A DNA stretch of 64,000 nucleotides from Helianthus annuus (Eukaryota; Streptophyta; Magnoliopsida; Asterales; Asteraceae): the NCBI RefSeq assembly GCF_002127325.2, contig NC_035435.2, forward strand, positions 8,405,800 to 8,469,799, given 5' to 3'. A program made the translations under genes and the position numbers. Numbering within the stretch: position 1 is the first letter of the stretch; the number at the start of each line of letters is the position of its first letter. Below the pieces are notes generated by a model, which did no database searches, was not told the origin of the DNA, and saw nothing but the letters and a program-made list of their open reading frames with translations. This document shows positions 1 to 9,124 of this stretch, one piece after another.

Positions 1-342
1 TACAACTTCGTTTTTAACAAAACTTCTAAAGGGAATGTCGAGCAAAAAATCAAATACAACTACGTACTTGAGTTTTTAGAAACAAGTTATAAACGTAAAT
101 TATTAAAGACGTATCAGATTACATTATTTGATAAATTAATATACGTTCAAAACAAGAAAAAAGAATTATTAAAAAAATGGTAAAGGAAATATATGGTTTT
201 AAAAAAGAAAAAAATTAAAATATGTTTCTAAAAGTAAATATAATAATAATAATAATAAACTATTATAATATATTAAATAAAAAATAATAAAAAAACTATA
301 TATTATTTTAAAAATAAAGTTACTATTCATCGTCCTTCATTA

Positions 343-356
343 ACTATATATATATG

Positions 357-389
<33 letters not shown>
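343..389. repeat. (TA)n/(TG)n microsatellite
   Basis: Alternating TA tract that passes into a TG tract, directly after one copy of the dispersed AT-rich repeat. Confidence 0.9.
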
Positions 390-685
390 TATTAAAAGTA
401 AATATAATAATAATAAACTATTATAATATTATTAAATAAAAAATAATAAAAAGCTATATATTATTTTAAAAATAAAGTTACTATTCATCGTCCTTAGCAA
501 AAAATCAAACACAACTACGTATTTAACTTTTTAGAAACAAGTTATAAACGTAAATTATTAAAGAAGTATCCAATTATTTGATAAATTAATATATGTTCTA
601 AAAAAAGAAAAAAGAATTATTAAAAAATGGTAAAGGAAATATATGATTTTAAAAAATGAAAATAATAAAAATATGTTAAAAGTAG

Positions 686-736
<51 letters not shown>
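686..736. repeat. (ATA)n microsatellite
   Basis: About 17 uninterrupted ATA/AAT triplets inside the third copy of the dispersed repeat. The other copies carry only three to six triplets here, so this copy has expanded. Confidence 0.9.
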
Positions 737-737
<1 letters not shown>

Positions 738-959
738 CTATTATAATATCTTAAATAAAAAATAAGAGAAAACTATATATTATTTTAAAAATAAAGTTAT
801 TATTCATCGTCCTTGATTAACTATATATACTAGTGTGATTTCCCCACGCTTCGCGGTGGAAATATTCAGCCGGTGATCGTTATAATATCAGCACTTGCTA
901 TAATAATCCGAAAGGAAAACATTACATCAATTGAAAAGAATAAAACAAAATATTGATAC

Positions 960-1745
960 CGGTACCGATGTTGTTCAATTGATATCGGTCCGATTCGTTT
1001 GTATTCCATTTTTATTTTATTTTAACATTGCAATATATTTTTTATTTTTATTTGAAAATGGATATTGTGCTGGTACCGTACCAGATCGTATCAAAACCGA
1101 TTGAAACAATATCAATATTGTTTCACTACCATGCTGTATTTATATATTGTTTTTGATTTTGATAAACTGACATTGTGCCACTACCATGCTGTATTGAACC
1201 AAACCGAACAATATCAATATCGTTATGCATTAATTTATTTGGTTTCTTGTTTGATAACGGATACTTAATCGTATCATAAAAGTTATATTAGAAAAAAATA
1301 TGTTCAAAAACAATTAAAGTTATAAAACAATAAAATAATAGAAACTTCAACATATTGAAAAAAGTCTTAAACTATTGTTCATCCACACTTTCTACTAATA
1401 TGTATAATAATATTTGGTTATTTGCCTGCGCATTGTGGCGCTACATTATCGCGGTCATTCGACGGGTATTGATTTGATTTGTTGCAGTACCGGTTTGATA
1501 TATGCACTCGGTATAGAAATCAACACATGTTTTACATCGGTCAAACACAAAAAAAATGAACACCGTCACCGGTAGCGGTTTTGATGTTGTTCGAAGGATA
1601 TCGATTGGATCAGGTTGTCACGAAACTGGTACTGATATTCATTTATCTTCGCAGACAAAGTTGTATGAATACAGAATTATCAAAACGGATATCATTAAAA
1701 TGAATAAAGGTATCGGTATTGATGTTGTTCGGGTACGGTACAGTA
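960..1745. repeat. Degenerate repeats around GATGTTGTTC
   Basis: The core GATGTTGTTC follows GGTACC, GGTTTT or GGTATT at about 966, 1580 and 1716. Related GGTACCG, GATATCG and CGATACC words lie in between and in both orientations. This looks like a decayed repeat array. The short ORFs over it have no recognisable protein character. Confidence 0.45.
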
Positions 1746-2252
1746 TGATAGCGATACCGAGTCACTTTATCAAAAGTAAAAACAATAATATTGCGAAGTT
1801 AGTTAGAAATACTATTACCAAATATAATTAGAGAATAATAAAAAATATATTAATATTGATATATATATTTAATGTTAATCCTTATTATTAATATAATTAT
1901 TAATAAAAAATAATATATATTTAATATTGATGCTTATTAGTAATAATAATTAAAATATTATTATTTTACTATTCATCCAAAGTTTCTTTTCATATGTGTA
2001 ATATAAAAAATAAAAATATTTTATTAAAAGTAAATTTAATAATAATAATAATGAACTATTATAACATATTAAATAAATAATAATAAAAAAGGTATATATT
2101 ATTTTAAAAATAAAGTTACTATTTATCGTTCTTCGTTAACTATATATATCAATAATAATAATAATAAACTATTTAAATAAAAAATAGTAAAAATGTATAT
2201 GTTAGTTTAAAAAAAAAGTTACTATTAATCGTCCTTCGTTAACTATATATAC

Positions 2253-2937
2253 ACAATGTAACATAATGTATCAAAAAGAACATGAACATCTCTGAAAATT
2301 TAGTAAACAATTATATGCAGAACTTCAATAAGCTTTAACTATACTTACAAAATACAAAAGCACAGAGCTTCAATGATTTTATTTATAGTATATTAATTGT
2401 TTTAGATTAGATCCAGTTGCAACAAGAACCTGAAACATAGACTGAGATTACTTACTACAATTTCTTCAAGCCCTCCTTAGCCTCACCAAGGCCAGCAACA
2501 CCAGCCTTCACTTCAATTTTTATGTTCTTCGTAAATGGTAATGTAAACAAACATTCTCATAAACTCATCAACCAAACTCAAGAAAATGAAGAGTTTAAAC
2601 CCCAATATTACATATTTACGTACCGTTCTTCACTTTTCGCTTTACTGTAGTATCTAAAAGCTAAACTCCGAATCTTCAATTTTCATCTACCAAATCATAG
2701 GTTGCGGAACCTATACTTATGTCTCTTCTGATGCACAGAACTTAGTTTGCCGGAGTTCTCACCGGAGTGTGACCTAAACTTTAGCTTGGCAAAAAAAAAT
2801 AACATAAGTTACGAATCTATCTTAAGACATATTGATTTACTGAGTAAATCAAATGTAGGTACAGGGTTTTACCTGATTCATCAAACCAGAAAGATTTCCG
2901 TGGGATCTTGGTCCCCGAAACTCCGTCATCGTCGATC
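2253..2937. other. Non-coding stretch with possible small exons on the minus strand
   Basis: On the minus strand a short open stretch at about 2528-2459 ends in TAG after KAGVAGLGEAKEGLKKL. A second stretch at about 2690-2632 reads LAFRYYSKAKSEE before a GTACGT donor-like site. With the possible first exon at 3107-2873 these could be remains of one small split gene, but I could not join them in frame. The product is not recognised. Confidence 0.25.
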
Positions 2938-3107
2938 TTCAAAGGTTCCACCAGGTGTGTGGTTGTTTTGAGGGAGGTAGATTCTATGGTTATCGCCGAG
3001 ATTGAGGAGGCAGTGACGGCTAGAGTTACTCCAGGGAAAAGGGAAAGAGAATGATGAATGAGGCGGTGTTCAGGGTTTTTGTTTGAGATGAGGGATTGCC
3101 TTTCCAC
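2873..3107 (-). CDS. Possible first exon of an unrecognised gene
   Basis: An open frame starts with MERQSLISNKNPEHRL. After about 78 codons it reaches CAG|GTAAAA, a good plant splice donor, at about 2873. The Ser/Thr-rich stretch near residues 23-50 could be a targeting region, but I recognise no domain. Its first 58 codons lie in the 460-bp tandem duplication, so a truncated copy sits at 3567-3398. A plausible continuation lies at 2690-2459 on the same strand. The call rests only on the start, the donor and an open frame, so it may be chance. Confidence 0.25.
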
Positions 3108-3857
3108 TAAAAGTTAAACAACTCTTAATTTTCAACATCACTATACTCTCTCTCTCTCTCTTGTATCCATTATAATACAGTAGTAGATATATGTATCTGG
3201 AGAAAGTGTAGAATACAATAGTACTTTAGCGTGTGAAGATACGTGAGCAGGAGATTGAGACGCCCGTTATTCCTTATTTTTTTATGACGTGTGTGACTAT
3301 GTATATAACATGTGTAATTAGGCTTTTGAAACAACCCATGCATAATTTTGAGTTTAACATGCGTAATTTTCATGTTTTGTGGCATGCGGTTTTTATTTTC
3401 AAAGGTTCCACCAGGTGTGTGGTTGTTTTGAGGGAGGTAGATTCTATGGTTATCGCCGAGATTGAGGAGGCAGTGACGGCTAGAGTTACTCCAGGGAAAA
3501 GGGAAAGAGAATGATGAATGAGGCGGTGTTCAGGGTTTTTGTTTGAGATGAGGGATTGCCTTTCCACTAAAAGTTAAACAACTCTTAATTTTCAACATCA
3601 CTATACTCTCTCTCTCTCTTATATCCATTATAATATAGTAGTAGATATATATATCTGGAGAAAGTGTAGAATACAATAGTACTTTAGCGTGTGAAGATAC
3701 GTGAGCAGGAGATTGAGACGCCCGTTATTCCTTATTTTTTTATGACGTGTGTGACTATGTATACAACATGTGTAATTAGGCTTTTGAAATAACCCATGCA
3801 TAATTTTGAGTTTAACATGCGTAATTTTCATGTTTTGTGGCATGCGGTTTTTATTTT
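2938..3857. repeat. 460-bp direct tandem duplication
   Basis: The segment 2938-3397 is repeated head-to-tail at 3398-3857. Differences are a few substitutions and a shorter CT microsatellite in the second copy (about 3604-3620 against 3143-3160). The first copy continues leftward into the possible exon codons after 'LVEPLKI'. In the second copy that continuation is replaced by the end of the first unit, which breaks the exon. Confidence 0.85.
3398..3567 (-). pseudogene. Duplicated, truncated copy of the possible exon at 2873-3107
   Basis: Encodes the same 58 N-terminal residues as the exon at 3107-2873 (MERQSLISNKN through HLVEPLKI). It then runs into the duplication joint and a few unrelated codons. 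It has no donor site at the equivalent place, so it is a by-product of the tandem duplication rather than a functional exon. Confidence 0.4.
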
Positions 3858-4516
3858 TTTATAACGTGGGTAATTATGCATTATAACGTGCATAATTAGG
3901 GTTTAACCCAACCCATGCGTAATAATGCAATAACGTGCTAAATTATGGATTATAACGTGCGAAATTATGCAATAACGTGTGTAACTATGTCAAGTTAATT
4001 ACTATTGTGCCACCGCGCTCCATTAATGGCCTAGGGTAGGTTAGATGTACGGTTAAAATGCTCGCGTACGCTTTGCAATATAAGTTGGTCTCGGCCTCTA
4101 TATATCTAATATTGAATGTTCCTAGTTTTATGGAGTTAAGAATTTGTTTACTGTAAATGTTTAGATTTATGGGTTAGAGTTATCTGATTAATTTTTTTTA
4201 ACGGCTAGTGGTACTTTTTACTCCTTTTTAACACCAATTATATTAAAATCCATCTTTGCTCATGTTTGAACCTAAAACCTCTCACCCAAGAGATATTTGC
4301 CTCTACCAAGTGGGCTAGCCCACATTAGCAATTATCTAATTAAATTAATGGAGTTTAAGTTGATTTAGAATTAGGTTATTTCTTGTATAAAGAAAGGGTT
4401 ATATATTCAATTGTAGTTGTCGAGTTGTTTATAACAATGAAAGAATCAAGGCCAAGTGTTTGCATCATATATGTTTTTGTGTGTTTGTGTTTATCGAATC
4501 TGGGCCAACATATAAT
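3858..4516. other. Non-coding stretch with TAACGTG repeats
   Basis: Between about 3858 and 3990 the words TAACGTG, AATTATG and AACCCATGCGTAA recur in irregular order, continuing a pattern that begins inside the 460-bp duplication. The rest is AT-rich with no gene. I looked here for the missing first exons of the diterpene synthase and did not find them. Confidence 0.5.
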
Positions 4517-5007
4517 TGTTGCCCAGAATCTTCTTAACGAACAATGAATATTCACAATGAACGAATAAACGTAAACTAACCTTTATTGAATAAATACAAA
4601 TCTTGAATGTATGTACAAGTGAATGAATAAGAGAGTGTAAGTTACAAATGAATCAATCTATTCTATTTATAATTTCCTACGGGTACAAGTGAATAGACGT
4701 GTCTCTTCGTGAAAAGTCATGTCTCTTGATCTTGTGGTTGAGGAACTTGAAAAGGTGTGTTGAATGTTGTCTGCATGATCAACAGTTGCGTCCTTTCCTT
4801 GTTGCCTTGATACCGGTTCGGAAATGTGTGTGTAGAGACACACCTATTCGGTTATTGAGGGAAGTTTCAAACTTCCATCTTGTCAACTTTGGTCCTTCAA
4901 CTTTGTAACCGCCACTTACTAATAAATCTAAACTATCTATCTAACTATTAACTAATTACATAATAAACCCTAATACTTATATAGGATGTGAAGAGATTAT
5001 GTTTTCA
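4517..5007 (-). repeat. 3' LTR of the gag-only copia element
   Basis: 491 bp; on the minus strand it starts TGAAAACATAAT and ends GGGCAACA. It matches 6834-7328 except for two substitutions and a 4-bp gap near 4742. Confidence 0.93.
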
Positions 5008-5020
5008 TTCACCCCCCTAA
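5008..5020 (-). promoter_or_regulatory. Polypurine tract of the gag-only copia element
   Basis: On the minus strand AGGGGGGTGAA abuts the 3' LTR. The gag stop codon TGA (5009-5011) and its last Gly codons are part of this tract. Confidence 0.8.
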
Positions 5021-6118
5021 TCTCGAACATCCATAAGTTGCACCTTGATCTTTCTCCATGTCTTGCTTGCCATCCTGCACTTTTCCATTTTTATCATGAG
5101 CATGTTGTAGTAGATCGCTGCAGTCTTCTTTGATTGCCATTAGGAGAGTTGGTTCATCGTCTTCCTGCACCAGATTTGTTTCTTCTTCTATTTGATTTGA
5201 TTCAGGACAATCTGAGGCATAATGACCAAACTTTTGGCAATTGTAGCATTTTATCTTGCTTAAATCCTTCCCAAACTTCTTTTGGTTGCTTCTACTCTTG
5301 TAAGCATCATGTGATGAGTCTTCATCATCATCTTCTTGTTTGAACTTTCCATCACGCCATTTGTCTTGCGATGAGTTGAACCTTCCTTGTCCATTCTTCC
5401 CAAAACGTCTTCCACGACCATAGTTCTTGTCGCGTCGCGTATACATAAGTTTCTCTTGGTTATATACCGGGTTTTCATCCACCAAACCGGTCCTTTCTTC
5501 ATAGGCTTTCAACCTTCCAATTGTCTCGTCTAGCGTCGTTGTTTCTAAATCAGCGAATTGTTCAATGGTTGCAACAATTTGAACGAACCTTTTTGGTACA
5601 GAACTCAGAAGTTTCCGTACTAAAGTTGGTTGATCAAAAGTTGATCCAAGGCCACTTGCCCTTGTGACAATGCTATTTAGCCTTGCAGTGAACGAATCGA
5701 TAGTGTCTTCCTCCTTCATCTTTAACATCTCAAACTCTGTTTTGAGCGTTTGAAGACGTGCCTTTTGCACTCGATCTGCACCGACGTGTCTAGTCTTTAA
5801 TGCATCCCAAATTTCTTTTGCACTCTTGCAACTTGCAACTTGTATTATCATATCTTCCGGTAGTGCTTGAAATAAATAAGCGGTCGCCATCATATCCTTC
5901 TTTTCATCCGCTTGCGTATTTTCTTTTGGTTCTATCATTTCCCATAAACCGTTTGCCCTCAAAATGGTTTTTATACGGATTGCCCATACCGTATAATTTG
6001 TAGACTTTAAGATAGGACACTGAAACTGGGAGAACGAACTACCATCTTTAATCACTACCGCGTTTGACGGAGAGGCTCCTCCTGAATCCGCCATAATTTC
6101 CTTTCCAACAATTTTCAC
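5009..6118 (-). CDS. Copia gag polyprotein (gag-only element)
   Basis: 369-residue gag, open from start to stop. The N-terminal copia gag domain includes FQCPILKSTNYTVWAIRIK near residues 33-51, followed by the UBN2-type capsid region (KSAKEIWDALKTRHVGADRV). A CCHC zinc knuckle, CYNCQKFGHYASDC, lies at about residues 291-304 after a basic, Arg/Gly-rich stretch. The family role is to form the particle and package the RNA. MADSGG at 6091 is an alternative start. The frame ends inside the polypurine tract, so no room remains for pol. The intact frame and young LTRs make it plausible that this gag is made and used by, or competes with, related copia elements. Confidence 0.9.
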   Translation of the reverse strand: MKIVGKEIMADSGGASPSNAVVIKDGSSFSQFQCPILKSTNYTVWAIRIKTILRANGLWEMIEPKENTQADEKKDMMATAYLFQALPEDMIIQVASCKSAKEIWDALKTRHVGADRVQKARLQTLKTEFEMLKMKEEDTIDSFTARLNSIVTRASGLGSTFDQPTLVRKLLSSVPKRFVQIVATIEQFADLETTTLDETIGRLKAYEERTGLVDENPVYNQEKLMYTRRDKNYGRGRRFGKNGQGRFNSSQDKWRDGKFKQEDDDEDSSHDAYKSRSNQKKFGKDLSKIKCYNCQKFGHYASDCPESNQIEEETNLVQEDDEPTLLMAIKEDCSDLLQHAHDKNGKVQDGKQDMEKDQGATYGCSRLGG

Positions 6119-6833
6119 TTTCTAAACTTTGGTTTTCTCCTAAAACCGAAGTCTATGATTCCAAAAAATTCACACTAACTTTCTAACGTGGAATCAAACC
6201 AATTTCTAAACCTTATAAAAATTCCAGAAAAATAGAACGTAGAACCTGGAATTTGAGAACCAACCGACTTCTCTTATCGTGATTCTCCGCACGGTTTCTG
6301 ACTTTTCTTAACAACCCTCTTGGCTGCGTTTTTTTTTCTTCTTTCTGCTTGATTCGCGACTCTCTAAATACGAACCCAAAAACAATCAGCCCCAAACCCG
6401 CTTGATTTGCGACTAAATTTCTCAACCGAACACCCTCTTAATGCTTTGATATCACAAAACTTCTCAGATTTTGTGTCTTAAACAACCCAAACTTCTCAGA
6501 TTTGCGATTGCTTTTTCAAACCGGAATACAAACTTCTCAGATTTGCTTCCGTCTTCTTTAATTCGAACCGTAGCCTCTTGCCGTGATTTGAATTAACAAA
6601 AAAATCTCAGAATCCAAACACCCTCAGTGATGATCGGATCAAAATCGAACACCCTCCTGATGACCGATTAACGAACGAACAACAATCGTACCCGCTTGAT
6701 GCGATTGGTGTTAAAACTTAACAAGAACAACCCAATCAACGCCTCCTGCGTGATCAGAATTGTTAGGGAATTCAACCACCCGCCTGATGACTGTCTTCCC
6801 GAAACGAATTTGAGCCCTAGGCTCTGATACCAC
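6119..6833 (-). other. Leader of the gag-only copia element with short repeats
   Basis: Untranslated leader between the PBS and gag. The 15-mer AAACTTCTCAGATTT (plus strand) occurs at 6457, 6489 and 6530. C-rich words with TGATGA/TGATC recur near 6625, 6655, 6695 and 6780. On the minus strand the primer-binding site TGGTATCAGAGC (matching initiator-Met tRNA) abuts the LTR at about 6820-6831. Confidence 0.7.
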
Positions 6834-7328
6834 TGTTGCCCAGAATCTTCTTAACGAACAATGAATATTCACAATGAACGAATAAACGTAAACTAACCTT
6901 TATTGAATAAATACAAATCTTGAATGTATGTACAAGTGAATGAATAAGAGAGTGTAAGTTACAAATGAATCAATCTATTCTATTTATAGTTTCCTACGGG
7001 TACAAGTGAATAGACGTGTCTCTTCGTGAAAAGTCATGTCTCTTGATCTTGTGGTTGAGATTGGAACTTGAAAAGGTGTGTTGAATGTTGTCTGCATGAT
7101 CAACAGTTGCGTCCTTTCCTTGTTGCCTTGATACCGGTTCGGAAATGTGTGTGTAGAGACACACCTATTCGGTTATTGAGGGAAGTTTCAAACTTCCATC
7201 TTGTCAACTTTGGTCCTTCAACTTTGTAACCGCCACTTACTAATAAATCTAAACTATCTATCTAACTATTAACTAATTACATAATAAACTCTAATACTTA
7301 TATAGGATGTGAAGAGATTATGTTTTCA
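6834..7328 (-). repeat. 5' LTR of the gag-only copia element
   Basis: 495 bp, TG to CA on the minus strand, nearly identical to 4517-5007. Confidence 0.93.
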
Positions 7329-7400
7329 ATAATGTTGTACTCAAGCATTTGTCATATTAGTACAAAAGGCCCTCATATATGTATCTTCATATGTACGTAG

Positions 7401-8321
7401 ATGCCATTCAAAAGAGAGGGAAGCATACTTGGCATATATTTCAGAAGGACTGGGTAATTTTTATGACCGGAAGATGGTGATGAAATACCAGATGAAGAAT
7501 GGTTCTATTCTCAACTCACCTTCAGCATCAGCTGCTTCAGTTATTTATCATCCAAATTCAGGCTGTCATCAATATCTAACTTCACTTTTGCAAAAGTTTG
7601 GTAATGCAGGTACACACCATCATTTTATATCTATGCATTGCAGTCATAACGGCTTTAGCTCCATATCGTTTAATATCTATCAATATCGTTCATAAAATTA
7701 CTCATGTTTGGTGGATTTCAGTTCCAACAATTTACCCTCTTGATCTATATGCCCGACTTTACATGGTTGACCAACTTGAAAGATTGGGAATCTCGCAACA
7801 TTTCATGGTCGAAATCCGAGCTGTTCTAGACCAAGCATATAGGTAGTAATCAATATTCATTGTAGTTAAATTAAATGGAGATATTCGAATTTCATTGGTT
7901 GGAAATATAACATTAGCCACAAAACTAGTTATTGGATGCAGAAGGATGAGAAAATATTCATGAATGCTGGGACTTGTGCTCTAGCCTTTCGGCTATTAAG
8001 GGAATATGGGTATCAAATTTCATCAGGTATATTTCACGTTCACAGATATAAAGGTATGTCATTTCTCCTATATTTTTCTATTTTCATCACATGGTTTCTG
8101 GTGTAGAGCCGTTGGCTAAAATCATTAAAGAGGGGTCTTACATGAGTTCACATGAAGAGCCTTTTGAAGACACACATGCAGCTTTTGAAGCTTATCTGGC
8201 ATCTCAGATTATATACCAAGATGAATTGCCTTTTGGAGAACTAAATTTGTTGTCGGCTGATTTCCTTAAAAGGGAAATATCCGCCATGCCAAACATGCTC
8301 TCTAAACATCTCTACAAACAG
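7401..8321 (+). CDS. KS-like exons 1-4 of the surviving set (gamma/beta-domain part)
   Basis: Four exons encode the middle of a kaurene-synthase-like protein. Recognisable segments are [20 protein letters not shown], then [20 protein letters not shown], then [20 protein letters not shown], then [13 protein letters not shown]. The donor after exon 1 (GCAG|GTAC at 7609) and the acceptor TTTCAG at 7721 restore the expected Val-Pro-Thr join. Exon 1 has the acceptor GTAG at 7397-7400 and completes an Arg codon from a missing upstream exon. Exon 4 ends ACAAACAG|GTCTTG at 8321, and the next family exon appears only at 12814. These domains pack against the catalytic domain and carry no class I catalytic residues. 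Confidence 0.8.
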
Positions 8322-8681
8322 GTCTTGTCTCCTTTTGAATTTGGAACTCGTAATCACTTTGTTTAAATTTTATTCAATACAATTGTCGGTTGATGGTGGG
8401 GAATGGGGAAATTACCTGTGGAAATTTTTAAGGGAAAGAATCGTCGGAAGTTCTCACACCTTTTCAACAAAACATGAAAGTTGTAGAAAACCTTAATTTA
8501 GTGACAAATCACCGACAAAAAAAACAAGAAGAAAACCTCAATAATGCGCCGGAAATCGTACCCTTTTTCCAACAAAAAACAGTGACACCAAATTCCCTTT
8601 TGTTGGACAACGTTAGTAGAATAATTTTTTGGACGAAACTGAAGATGCTAATCGAGATAGTTTAAATTATGTTTAATAGGG
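8322..8681. other. Intron sequence before the retrotransposon nest
   Basis: Begins with the donor GTCTTG of the KS-like exon 4. It carries no coding signal that I trust; the 63-residue ORF at 8474 is low-complexity. It ends where the first LTR starts. Confidence 0.6.
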
Positions 8682-8934
8682 TGTTAATGTGTCAAAACCA
8701 AACTTCATAACCCACCAAGAATACGCCTCGCACGTATGTATGTCGTAAAATGACCTCCGGACGTCGCAACCCCAAGAGGGGAAGGTGCATGTGTGTATCG
8801 ATACGTATATATAGGATTATAAAGATTATAAGTCTATAATCACGTACTAGACCCAATTAGGATTAGTCAAGTTTATGTTATTTTCAATTCTTGTTCCTTC
8901 ATTCATTGTTCTATAATCAAGTTTTTGGGTAACA
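8682..8934 (+). repeat. 5' LTR of the short-LTR element
   Basis: 253 bp, similar over its whole length to 12223-12469. A PBS-like TTGGTATGAGAGG follows after two bases. Confidence 0.7.
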
Positions 8935-9124
8935 ATTGGTATGAGAGGATTAGGCTCTTGAAGATTTGATTTTGATGGTAAATTTCAATGGTACATGAGA
9001 ATCGTAAAGGAGTTGCCTCGCATATTCGTTGGCCATGTTTGGGTGAGGAAAAACCACTTGGAGACAGCGATCAGAAGTTTGTCACGGGTGTGTTTGAACT
9101 GAAAGTTTGCCTCGCATAATGTAT

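Larger units (their letters stand above)
1..2252. repeat. AT-rich intergenic DNA with a five-copy dispersed repeat
   Basis: No gene is visible in this stretch. It is very AT-rich. A block of roughly 100-150 bp recurs at about 231-352, 392-500, 680-830, 2030-2150 and 2150-2252. Each copy starts with AAAGTAAATATAATAATAAT-like sequence and contains TATATATTATTTTAAAAATA. Each closes with TACTATTCATCGTCCTT, usually followed by TTAACTATATATA. The first and third copies also share upstream sequence (about 25-230 and 487-680), so that part looks like an older, longer duplication. The copies differ by small indels. The element type is not clear to me; a MITE or a decayed tandem array would both fit. 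Confidence 0.6.
4517..7328 (-). mobile_element. Complete gag-only Ty1/copia element (TR-GAG type)
   Basis: A 2.8-kb LTR element on the minus strand with every cis signal of a copia retrotransposon and only a gag gene. The LTRs are 6834-7328 (5') and 4517-5007 (3'), and both run TG to CA on the minus strand. A TGGTATCAGAGC primer-binding site abuts the 5' LTR, and a G-rich polypurine tract abuts the 3' LTR. The 5-bp target duplication ATAAT lies at 4512-4516 and 7329-7333. There is no protease, integrase or RT, so movement would need enzymes from another copia. The LTRs differ by about two substitutions and one 4-bp indel, so the insertion is young. It lies about 70 bp upstream of the first surviving diterpene synthase exon. 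Confidence 0.93.
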
